DNA of 64,000 bases, from contig JABIQM010000036.1 of NCBI GenBank assembly GCA_018699415.1, positions 1-64,000 on the forward strand, written 5' to 3'. The DNA is from Acidimicrobiaceae bacterium (lineage in GTDB: Bacteria; Actinomycetota; Acidimicrobiia; Acidimicrobiales; Aldehydirespiratoraceae). Shown piece by piece: positions 57,611 through 64,000 of this stretch. The translations under genes and the position numbers were made by a program. Numbering within the stretch: the first letter of the stretch is position 1; each line of letters begins with the position of its first letter. The notes under the pieces are model-generated. The model saw only the letters and a list, made by a program, of their open reading frames with translations, was not told where the DNA came from and did no database searches.

Positions 57611-58320
57611 CACAGTTCTCGGAGCGTATCAATCCGTTCGACCAGGAGGGGCTGAACACCGGCCCGAGCGGGTCCGACCATCCAGAGATGACAGCTCATC
57701 GGATCATGATCAACGGCTACACCAGCGCGAGCCTTTTCGAGTGCTTTGGCCAACGCGGGCGGGTACCGAGTGAGCTGAACGCCATCGATATCGGCTCGAG
57801 CTAGACGACGACCGTCGAGCAATCGACCTTGAATGGTTGATCGCAACGGACCAACCGCCTTACTCACTGCGACCATCGCAGTGGCTGCGCGGATGCCGTT
57901 GCCAAGGAGCGATAGCTCACGACCAACGACAGCCTCAAGCTCAAGACGATCCAGCTTCTCGAGCGCACCTCTGGTGATCACCAGCCGAGCGTCGTCGGCA
58001 TGGCCGACCACAGCCGCGTCGATCGCGTCGGTGTCAACGGTGTAGAGCTGTGGTTCGGTAATACCGAAGCTCGCACAGATGCTCTCGACGAGACTTTCCA
58101 CCCTTGGATGAAGCGCTTCCTCAAGCGGCTGAGCGCCAAGGGCGGAAAGGGCAAGCCCTGGAGCACGGGCCAACAGCGACCATCCGATTCCTGCAGCAAC
58201 CACCAGTGCCACCGCCGCCGCGAGCGGGGGCGAGATGACAAAGACGAGAGCGAGCAGCACAACGACAAAAGCGATCGCTGCGGGGATGGCAACAAGAACG
58301 CGGGAAGAGACAGTTGGCAT
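57610..58320 (-). CDS. M48/HtpX-like membrane protein with degenerate active site
   Basis: A 236-residue protein with two N-terminal helices (about 8-50). The soluble part resembles HtpX-type peptidases (LVITRGALEKLDRLELEAVVGRELSLLGNG near residues 128-157; VQLTRYPPALAKALEKA near 195). The HExxH motif reads GRELSLL, so both zinc His are lost, and the third-ligand Glu region reads RRLARADIDG. It is therefore a likely pseudo-enzyme. It follows lemA by 19 bases, a common LemA-protease pairing. I use ATG 58320; ATG 58374 would overlap lemA. Confidence 0.72.
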   Translation of the reverse strand: MPTVSSRVLVAIPAAIAFVVVLLALVFVISPPLAAAVALVVAAGIGWSLLARAPGLALSALGAQPLEEALHPRVESLVESICASFGITEPQLYTVDTDAIDAAVVGHADDARLVITRGALEKLDRLELEAVVGRELSLLGNGIRAATAMVAVSKAVGPLRSTIQGRLLDGRRLARADIDGVQLTRYPPALAKALEKARAGVAVDHDPMSCHLWMVGPARAGVQPLLVERIDTLREL

Positions 58321-58339
58321 CAGTGGATTCCGAAGCTGC

Positions 58340-58891
58340 TCAGAACTCGACGCTGACGTTACCGCGTGACTCATCGTCGGCCTCGAAGTACTCACGCTCG
58401 GCGAAACCGAGCATGCCGGCAATGACCACGGCGGGGAAGGTCTCGATAGCAGTGTTGTACTTCGTGACCTGGTCGTTGTAGTGCTGACGGGCGTATGCGA
58501 TACGGCCCTCCGTGGCGGTCAACTCTTCCTGCAGTTCAAGGAAGTTCTCATTGGCCTTCAACTCCGGGTAGGCCTCGCTCACAGCAAACAACTGACGAAG
58601 AGCCCCGGTCAGCATGTTCTCGTTTGCGGCCTGCTCGGCGGGTCCAGATGCCGTCGTGGCAGCGTTGCGAGCAGCGATGACTGCTTCGAGGGTTTCGCGT
58701 TCATGCGATGCGTAACCCTTGACCGTTTCAACGAGGTTCGGTATGAGATCCCAGCGTCGCTTGAGTTGCACGTCGATCTGTGCCCATGCATTCTCAATGC
58801 GGTTCCGCAGCTTGACCAGCTTGTTGTAGAAGCTGATCACAAAGATAACCAGCAGTACCATGAGCGCGAGAATGATCAATACGACAACCAT
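58340..58891 (-). CDS. lemA: LemA family protein
   Basis: A 183-residue protein with one N-terminal helix (VVVLIILALMVLLVIFVISFYN) and a long helical domain containing the LemA signatures ENAWAQIDVQLKRRWDLIPNLVETVKGYASHE, LFAVSEAYPELKANENFLELQEELTATEGRIAYARQ and FPAVVIAGMLGF. Function unclear; often encoded beside HtpX-type proteases, as here. AGG ribosome-binding site at about -9. Confidence 0.92.
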   Translation of the reverse strand: MVVVLIILALMVLLVIFVISFYNKLVKLRNRIENAWAQIDVQLKRRWDLIPNLVETVKGYASHERETLEAVIAARNAATTASGPAEQAANENMLTGALRQLFAVSEAYPELKANENFLELQEELTATEGRIAYARQHYNDQVTKYNTAIETFPAVVIAGMLGFAEREYFEADDESRGNVSVEF

Positions 58892-58935
58892 GTTGGCCTT
58901 CCATGCGACACCGGAGGCCGCAAACTTTCAATGTA

Positions 58936-58951
58936 GCGGCCCTACGGCCGC
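58936..58951. terminator. GC hairpin between pimA and lemA
   Basis: GCGGCC and GGCCGC enclose CTAC, with 6-bp perfect arms. It lies 8 bases past the pimA stop. TACATT follows at about 58930-58935 and could be a -10 box for lemA, so this may be a terminator-promoter junction. Confidence 0.35.
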
Positions 58952-58958
58952 GTCACCG

Positions 58959-60050
58959 TCACCCGGGCCGGACAGCGGACCGAGCCATCAACCGCTCGTA
59001 GCGTTCTAGGTACAGCGAAGCCAGGCGAGCCATAGAAAAATTGTCCGCTCGCTTGCGACCAGACTCGATCAATGCATCTCGACGACGGGGCTCCGTCAGC
59101 ACCTTGCGAATGGCCTCCGCCAGCATCTTGGTGTCGCCGGGCGACACTAAGACTGCGTCGCTGCCGTGACGGGCGACATTGGCGTAGCCGGGGATGTCGC
59201 AGGCCACCACCGGAGTACCGGCGGCCATGGCCTCCAATAAGACAATTCCGAAGGACTCGCCGTGAAGCGATGGAGCGCAAAACACGTCTGCTCCTCGCAA
59301 GCGGGAAATCTTCTCAGTCTCACCGATTGTGCCCAACCACTCGACTCGGGCATCTCCAGCGAAGCGGGCCTTGAGCGCATCGGTCTCTGGGCCTTCGCCA
59401 GCCACCCACAGACGCGTATCCGCTGGGAGTTCCTGGAGCGCCACCAACAGGTCGGCCAAGCCCTTCCGAGGTTCATGGCGACCAAGGAACAGAATTGTGG
59501 GGCCCTGCGTCGGATGTGGCACACCGCTGCCGAAGCGAGCGATCTCGACGCCGTTGAAGGTCAGGTCGTACGAGCCTCCAACACCGGCGATCGCCATCTT
59601 GCGAGCGTCCTCGGACACAGCGCAACGATCATCGAGACGGTTGGCGAGAAAGCGCACCACATTCGGCATCATCTCATAGGCCAACGAACTGCCGGCTGCG
59701 TGGAACGTGCCGATCATCGGTGCCGGCCGAGTGAGTAGCGTTGTGGTGGTCGGGCCCGGTGCGAGCGGTTCGTGCAGGTGCACGACATCGAAGACCTCGT
59801 CCCGCATCGCTCGGATGACCCGCAACTGGGCCGCGGGGTCAGGCGCCACCGGTGCAACCGAACCATTGGCAGCGGTGGGCAGGCTGCTACCGAGCGGCGT
59901 TACGCCAGCATCCGGTGGTGGGCCATCGCATGGAGCCAGCACACGGACCCGTTCCCCTTGCTTTCGCAGGGATCGGGCGAGACCAAGGACCTGCATCTGC
60001 ACGCCCCCGGGAACGGTGAGGCTGTACGGACACACGATTCCGATACGCAT
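58959..60050 (-). CDS. pimA: Phosphatidylinositol alpha-mannosyltransferase
   Basis: First mannosylation of phosphatidylinositol, GDP-mannose dependent, at the inner membrane face. The 363-residue GT4 protein has CPYSLTVPGGVQMQVLGLARSL at the N-terminus (acceptor-side GGV), VVHLHEPLAPG near residue 90, FLGRHEPRKGL near 192 and the donor motif HGESFGIVLLEAMAAGTPVVA near 270. It follows the acyltransferase gene by a one-base TGATG overlap. Confidence 0.92.
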   Translation of the reverse strand: MRIGIVCPYSLTVPGGVQMQVLGLARSLRKQGERVRVLAPCDGPPPDAGVTPLGSSLPTAANGSVAPVAPDPAAQLRVIRAMRDEVFDVVHLHEPLAPGPTTTTLLTRPAPMIGTFHAAGSSLAYEMMPNVVRFLANRLDDRCAVSEDARKMAIAGVGGSYDLTFNGVEIARFGSGVPHPTQGPTILFLGRHEPRKGLADLLVALQELPADTRLWVAGEGPETDALKARFAGDARVEWLGTIGETEKISRLRGADVFCAPSLHGESFGIVLLEAMAAGTPVVACDIPGYANVARHGSDAVLVSPGDTKMLAEAIRKVLTEPRRRDALIESGRKRADNFSMARLASLYLERYERLMARSAVRPG

Positions 60051-60967
60051 CAGGTCAGCTCCCGCAGGTGGTCTGGCAGATCGAGACCGAGCGCCTCGTA
60101 GTCACTCGGCCAGTTAGGGCTGAGGAGGTGCCACTGCTCTGGTGCCATTCGGATCAGTTGCTCGAACTCGTTGGCGATCATCTGGGTGACCCGTTGAACG
60201 TCGTCGCGCAACCGGCCCTCGCGCTCGACGACGAGCGGAGGACGAGCCAAACCATGGCGGGCGTGTTCACGCCAGAAGACTGCTGCAGGAATGAGAGGCA
60301 CTCCCGTGCGAAGAGCAATCGTGGCGGGACCCCCGGGTAGCGTCGTTCGCTCGCCAAAGAAATCGACGGGCACCCCGGTGCCCTGCAAATCTCGGTCGCA
60401 CAACAAGCACACGAGGTGACCACGCTTGAGCGCCGAGATGATCTGGCGACCAGCGTCAGGGCCAAGCGGATAAATCTCCATACCCAAGGACTCACGAAGT
60501 CCAACAAACCAATCAAATAGCTCAGGCGGGTCGAGCGGCTCGACGATAGCGGTGACTTTGACATCGGCGACTCTGGCAAGCCAGAACGCGGCCCATTCCC
60601 AGGTCCCCAGGTGTGGGAGGGCGAGGATCGCTCCGTCCTTGCCTTCGCCACAGTGAGCGTGGATGGTGTCGACGCCCTCGTAGCTGAACTCGTGGTCGAG
60701 TTGTTCCACAGGGATCGACGGCAGCTTGAAGCTCTCTACGTAATAGCGGGCGTACCACTCGAACGTCTGATTCACCTTGCGACGCCGTTCGGCTGCTGAC
60801 AACGGACGACCGAGTGCGCGTTCGATATTGCGAGCGACAATTTTTCCCTTGTCGCCTGACACGGGCCCAACCCCGGCCCCGATAAGGCGCGCTGCACCAG
60901 CGCCGACAGCATCGGGCGCCAATCGTGCAAGGCGCGACCCCGCCTTGTAGACGGAGGCAGAAGCCAC
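60050..60967 (-). CDS. patA: Phosphatidylinositol mannoside acyltransferase
   Basis: LpxL/HtrB-family acyltransferase that acylates the mannose of PIM in Mycobacterium (Rv2611c family). The 305-residue protein has the catalytic HxxxxE motif in ALPHLGTWEWAAFWL near residue 116, VCLLCDRDLQGTGVPVDFFGERTTLPGGPATIA near 185 and PEQWHLLSPNWPSD near 275. It lies between pgsA1 and pimA, so it probably acts in the same pathway. Confidence 0.9.
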   Translation of the reverse strand: MASASVYKAGSRLARLAPDAVGAGAARLIGAGVGPVSGDKGKIVARNIERALGRPLSAAERRRKVNQTFEWYARYYVESFKLPSIPVEQLDHEFSYEGVDTIHAHCGEGKDGAILALPHLGTWEWAAFWLARVADVKVTAIVEPLDPPELFDWFVGLRESLGMEIYPLGPDAGRQIISALKRGHLVCLLCDRDLQGTGVPVDFFGERTTLPGGPATIALRTGVPLIPAAVFWREHARHGLARPPLVVEREGRLRDDVQRVTQMIANEFEQLIRMAPEQWHLLSPNWPSDYEALGLDLPDHLRELT

Positions 60968-60970
60968 GGA

Positions 60971-61657
60971 CTAGGAGTCGCGAACGGCACGGCGCTCGCG
61001 CATGCGCTCGCGCCAGAGCGATTCGCGCTGACGTTGACGCGGCGTGCGACGAGCTCGACGAACAGGTAACGGCCGATCGACCGATGCCTGACGCCACACC
61101 TTGACGAAGCGTTGGCCCGCAGTAATCGCAGTAAGGACCAACATGACCCACAGCGTGACTAGTAAAAGCTCGGGAAACAGCAAGGCGAAAGCAAGCACGA
61201 TGATCCGCTCGGCCCGCTCCATGAGCCCGCCCTTGGCGTCGAAACCAAGCGACTCGGCCTTGGCACGCTGGTAGGAAACGAACATGGCCAATGCCATGAT
61301 CGCCACCGGCAACATCATGATGCGGCCAGGTTCGGTGCTCGCAAGGTGCCACGCAACGCCACCAAACAACAATGCGTCGGTGAGTCGATCGGCGACCGAG
61401 TCGAAGAACGCACCGCGCACGGAGCCCGTGCCCGCGGCTCGCGCTACCGCTCCATCGAGGGCATCAGGGATGGCAGTGAGAAGCAGGAACAAGAAACCGA
61501 CGCGCAGGTAGCCGGCACCGATAGTGACGGCGGCGACACCGGACATCATGATTCCGATGACGGTGATGACGTCGGGTGTGATGCCGGTCTTGACGAGGCT
61601 GCGGCCGATGGGGGTCAGACCGCGATCGACTTGGGCACGCAAGTTGCCGTCGAACAT
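60971..61657 (-). CDS. pgsA1: CDP-alcohol phosphatidyltransferase (phosphatidylinositol phosphate synthase)
   Basis: Makes phosphatidylinositol phosphate from CDP-diacylglycerol and inositol 1-phosphate in Actinobacteria. The 228-residue, about six-helix protein has the CDP-AP motif DGAVARAAGTGSVRGAFFDSVADRLTD (DGxxAR..GxxxDxxxD) near residues 69-95. The C-terminus is very basic. The substrate is inferred from the patA-pimA neighbours. A TAGCCT box lies 28 bases before the ATG, and GGGAG precedes the ATG by 5 bases. Confidence 0.9.
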   Translation of the reverse strand: MFDGNLRAQVDRGLTPIGRSLVKTGITPDVITVIGIMMSGVAAVTIGAGYLRVGFLFLLLTAIPDALDGAVARAAGTGSVRGAFFDSVADRLTDALLFGGVAWHLASTEPGRIMMLPVAIMALAMFVSYQRAKAESLGFDAKGGLMERAERIIVLAFALLFPELLLVTLWVMLVLTAITAGQRFVKVWRQASVDRPLPVRRARRTPRQRQRESLWRERMRERRAVRDS

Positions 61658-61685
61658 GAGAACTCCCAGGTTTGGGGACCCGCCA

Positions 61686-61691
61686 AGGCTA
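61686..61691 (-). promoter_or_regulatory. Putative -10 box upstream of pgsA1, with leader
   Basis: TAGCCT lies 28 bases before the pgsA1 ATG. Unlike the leaderless cases there is a GGGAG Shine-Dalgarno sequence, so this would give a short leader of roughly 20 bases for pgsA1-patA-pimA. Confidence 0.4.
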
Positions 61692-61704
61692 GCAGCGCCG
61701 CCCG

Positions 61705-62274
61705 TCAGGACGTGTAGGCCGACCAGTCCTCGGGATTAGTCTCGACGAATCTATCGATGATTTCGCCGTCGACACCGTCAACGAGTACGAGACCTCTGTT
61801 CTCAGGAATGGCCTCGTTGGAGTAGAGCAGGATCCGCCAGGTAGGGCGGCTACGAAGACCGCGCCAGCCCAGCTGAGCTGAAGCGTGGCCGATCGGGAAG
61901 CCGACATCCTTGGTGGCAGCACCAAGCGCCTGCTCCTCATCGAACGAGAGATCCCAACCGCCCTGCCAATGGTACAAAGCGACGGCAATCAAGACGATGC
62001 CAGCGATCAGGGTGCCCTTGTTGATCAGTACTGGATCATCGCCTGCGGTGGCATACAGAGCCATACATCCGAGGCCAATCACCGTATAGAGCACGGCAGG
62101 AAGCTTGCGCCGACTGTTGTTAGGGAAGAGGTACGGGGCCTCGACCATTCCTGGTTGAAGGTCCGCCGGCAGTGCGTCGCGCACGTTTCCGTCACCTGCC
62201 CGAGCAAGTTCATCGCTCCGAACGAGCTCTTCAGCCGTATCGAGTTCGTCGCCGGTTTCTCGGTCGTCAGCCAT
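61705..62274 (-). CDS. Hypothetical two-helix membrane protein
   Basis: A 189-residue protein I cannot assign. An acidic N-terminus (about 1-50) is followed by two hydrophobic helices (LPAVLYTVIGLGCMALYATA and GTLIAGIVLIAVALYHWQG). A C-terminal domain (about 105-189) contains DVGFPIGHASAQLGWRGLRSRPTWRILLYSNE and ends in EDWSAYTS. It lies between HIT and pgsA1, a place where Mycobacterium has no gene, so it may be lineage-specific. TAGCCT lies 6 bases before the ATG. Confidence 0.75.
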   Translation of the reverse strand: MADDRETGDELDTAEELVRSDELARAGDGNVRDALPADLQPGMVEAPYLFPNNSRRKLPAVLYTVIGLGCMALYATAGDDPVLINKGTLIAGIVLIAVALYHWQGGWDLSFDEEQALGAATKDVGFPIGHASAQLGWRGLRSRPTWRILLYSNEAIPENRGLVLVDGVDGEIIDRFVETNPEDWSAYTS

Positions 62275-62280
62275 GCCCTG

Positions 62281-62286
62281 AGGCTA
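62281..62286 (-). promoter_or_regulatory. Putative -10 box of a leaderless promoter (gene at 61705)
   Basis: TAGCCT lies 6 bases before the ATG at 62274. Its TAG is also the stop codon of the HIT gene. Confidence 0.5.
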
Positions 62287-62775
62287 CGGCCAGGCAGCCA
62301 CGATTCGACGCCAACTGTCGATCATCGCTTCGGGCAAGACGCGCGTGTTAGCGATCGTCGTCATGAAGTTCGTGTCACCATCCCAACGCGGCACGACATG
62401 AATGTGGAGATGGTCGGGAATACCGGCACCCGCTCCCCTGCCGAGGTTCGCCCCAACGTTGATCCCGTGGGGGGAAAATGCAGCCGTGACCGCAGCAACT
62501 GCAGCCCGCACGCCTTCCCATAGCTCGGCTGACTCATTGTCGGTGAGATCAGCGAGTTCGGCCACGGCGCGCTTCGGCAGGACCATCACATGGCCAGACG
62601 TGTACGGATGGAGGTTCATCACGGCAAAACATTCTTCACCGCGCCACACGATGAACGTCTCTTCATCGGGCAGGTTCGAATCAAGGATCACCTCAAACAC
62701 TGTGGAGCCCTCGAGCTCCTCAACACCCGTTTCCACATAGGCCATCCGCCAACCGGCCCACAGGTGCTCAACCAC
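62284..62775 (-). CDS. HIT-family hydrolase/AP4A phosphorylase-like protein
   Basis: A 163-residue histidine-triad protein with the nucleotide-hydrolase motif PDHLHIHVVPRWDGD near residue 122 (HxHxH), and ECFAVMNLHPYTSGHVMVLPKRAV near 48-71. Homologues next to thrS in Mycobacterium (Rv2613c) are AP4A phosphorylases, so the same activity is plausible. GTG 62775 follows thrS by 15 bases. Confidence 0.88.
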   Translation of the reverse strand: MVEHLWAGWRMAYVETGVEELEGSTVFEVILDSNLPDEETFIVWRGEECFAVMNLHPYTSGHVMVLPKRAVAELADLTDNESAELWEGVRAAVAAVTAAFSPHGINVGANLGRGAGAGIPDHLHIHVVPRWDGDTNFMTTIANTRVLPEAMIDSWRRIVAAWP

Positions 62776-62790
62776 GATCGAGGCCTTGCA

Positions 62791-64000
62791 TCAGCGCTTC
62801 TCCTCGACCTCTGAGCGCAGACGGCCAATGAAATCGTCAACAGTGACGTCACGCTCGGGCTTGCCTTCGCCGCGTTTATTGACACCAACGCTGTCGTTGG
62901 CGACATCGTCGTCGCCCACCACCAGAATGTAGGGCAGCTTCTCAACTTTGCCGTTTCGCACACGCTTACCTAGCGGTTCAGCAGCGCTAACGACGTCAAC
63001 GCGAAATCCCTCGGAGCGAAGGCGAGCCGCGACCGCGTAGGCAAAGTCGTCATGCACTTCGGCGACGGGAAGCATCCGCACCTGAATCGGCGAAAGCCAC
63101 GCGGGGAACGCACCGGCGTAATGCTCGATGAGCACGCCGAAGAAGCGTTCGATAGAACCCATCAGGGCTCGATGGATCATCACCGGCCGCTTGCGAGTGC
63201 CGTCCGACGCTATGTACTCCAGGTCGAAGCGTTCAGGCAGGTTGAAGTCGAGTTGGATGGTGGACAGCTGCCACGCTCGACCGATGGCGTCCGTGACATC
63301 GACATCAATCTTCGGTCCGTAGAACGCGCCGCCACCCTCGTCTACGACATAGTCAAGACCGTGCGTGTCAAGCGCGGCCCGAAGCCCTGCGGTGGCTTCG
63401 TCCCAAATTTCGTTGTCGCCAACAGCTTTCTCGAGCGGTCGGGTCGAGAGCTTCGCCTGGAAATCCTCAAAGCCGAAAGCCCGCAGCACCGACAGAACAA
63501 AATCAAGGAGCGAAGCCAACTCAGTCTGGATGTCTTCACGAGTGGTAAAGATGTGACTATCGTCCTGGGTGAAGCCCCGGCTTCGCATGAGACCGTGAAT
63601 GGCGCCTGACAACTCGTAGCGGTACACGGCGCCGAGTTCGAAGAACCGCAACGGCAGCTCGCGATAGCTCCGCTGGTTCGACCGGTAAACCATCACGTGG
63701 AACGGACAGTTCATCGGCTTTGGGTAGTACGAGGCCCCGTCCATCTCCATCGGCGGGTACATGCCGTCGGCGTAGAAGTCGAGATGGCCCGACGTCTCCC
63801 ACAACACGGATTTGGCGATGTGTGGCGAGAAGACGTATTCGTAACCGCCATTCTCGTGACGGTCGCGACTGTAGTCCTCCATAAGTTTACGAATCAGCGC
63901 GCCCTTAGGGTGCCAGACAGCAAGGCCGGGGCCGAGTTCATCGGGCCAACTGACGAGATCAAGTTCCTGGGCGAGACGCCGATGGTCACGCTTCTCGGCC
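62791..64000 (-). CDS. thrS: Threonyl-tRNA synthetase, 3' part
   Basis: C-terminal about 403 residues; the frame is open to the right edge, so the 5' part is outside the window. The catalytic core includes LDLVSWPDELGPGLAVWHPKG, PMNCPFHVMVYRS (zinc Cys), RYELSGAIHGLMRSRGFTQDDSHIF (motif 2, zinc His) and HRALMGSIERFFGVLIEHYAG (zinc His, motif 3). The anticodon domain fills about the last 110 residues. A start at 63882 would remove the conserved upstream part, so it is not the gene start. Confidence 0.96.
   Translation of the reverse strand, partial: AEKRDHRRLAQELDLVSWPDELGPGLAVWHPKGALIRKLMEDYSRDRHENGGYEYVFSPHIAKSVLWETSGHLDFYADGMYPPMEMDGASYYPKPMNCPFHVMVYRSNQRSYRELPLRFFELGAVYRYELSGAIHGLMRSRGFTQDDSHIFTTREDIQTELASLLDFVLSVLRAFGFEDFQAKLSTRPLEKAVGDNEIWDEATAGLRAALDTHGLDYVVDEGGGAFYGPKIDVDVTDAIGRAWQLSTIQLDFNLPERFDLEYIASDGTRKRPVMIHRALMGSIERFFGVLIEHYAGAFPAWLSPIQVRMLPVAEVHDDFAYAVAARLRSEGFRVDVVSAAEPLGKRVRNGKVEKLPYILVVGDDDVANDSVGVNKRGEGKPERDVTVDDFIGRLRSEVEEKR

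Noticed and set aside
61668..61682. TTTGGGGACCC upstream of pgsA1 as a repeat fragment
   Set aside because: Short match only, no palindromic arms.

Overview
The window is one stretch of a GC-rich actinobacterial chromosome, packed almost entirely with housekeeping genes. Actinobacterial markers include the mycobacterial-type integration host factor (13748-14065), the phosphatidylinositol mannoside genes pgsA1, an acyltransferase and pimA (58959-61657), and several gene orders also found in Mycobacterium and Streptomyces. These orders are thrS-HIT-pgsA1-acyltransferase-pimA, pdxS-pdxT-yebC near ruvCAB, queA/tgt-yajC-secD-secF-apt-relA-hisS-aspS, rarA-DUF948-alaS-ruvX-mltG-aroE, pepQ-efp-nusB, and mihF-gmk-rpoZ-coaBC-metK-priA. 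A DUF4388 gene beside a type IV prepilin peptidase, and a pyr operon with PyrD but no PyrK, are unlike Mycobacterium. My inference is a member of the class Acidimicrobiia, not proven here. I see no insertion sequence, prophage, CRISPR array, tRNA or rRNA, and no gap longer than about 200 bases between genes.

Layout, left to right. 1-612: a lone plus-strand DUF1844 gene. 609-6791 (minus): AzlCD and EamA transporters, a degenerate cold-shock protein, hisG, mogA, rsmB, fmt and def. 6831-8023 (plus): two methyltransferases. 7982-14065 (minus): priA, metK, coaBC, rpoZ, gmk and mihF. 14180-23028 (minus): a complete pyrR-pyrB-pyrC-carA-carB-pyrD-pyrF operon behind a PyrR-binding RNA hairpin. 23164-26747 (minus): aroB, pepQ, efp, nusB and an acetyltransferase. 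26789-28787: prepilin peptidase and DUF4388. 28850-35002: DUF948, a DUF6167-like gene, alaS, ruvX, mltG and aroE. 35094-45932: rarA, one lone plus-strand unknown gene, aspS, hisS, relA, apt, secF, secD and yajC. 45974-51365: tgt, a plus-strand methyltransferase, queA and ruvCAB. 51421-54192: an ABC exporter and an esterase inserted between ruvC and yebC. 54273-64000: yebC, pdxT, pdxS, a DUF3048 lipoprotein, an M48-like pseudo-protease, lemA, the PI-mannoside genes, HIT and the 3' part of thrS.

Within operons, genes are joined by 1-8 base overlaps (ATGA, GTGA, TGATG), which points to translational coupling. At the heads of transcription units a different signal recurs. A TANNNT hexamer, most often exactly TAGCCT, lies 6-8 bases before the start codon at sixteen genes, usually without a Shine-Dalgarno sequence. 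This is the layout of leaderless mRNAs.

Other points of interest are two 35-bp REP-like palindromes with a compensatory base change, a TGT lacking its zinc cysteines, an HtpX-like protein lacking its catalytic residues next to LemA, an RsmB lacking an internal segment, and a pyrD that appears to start at CTG.
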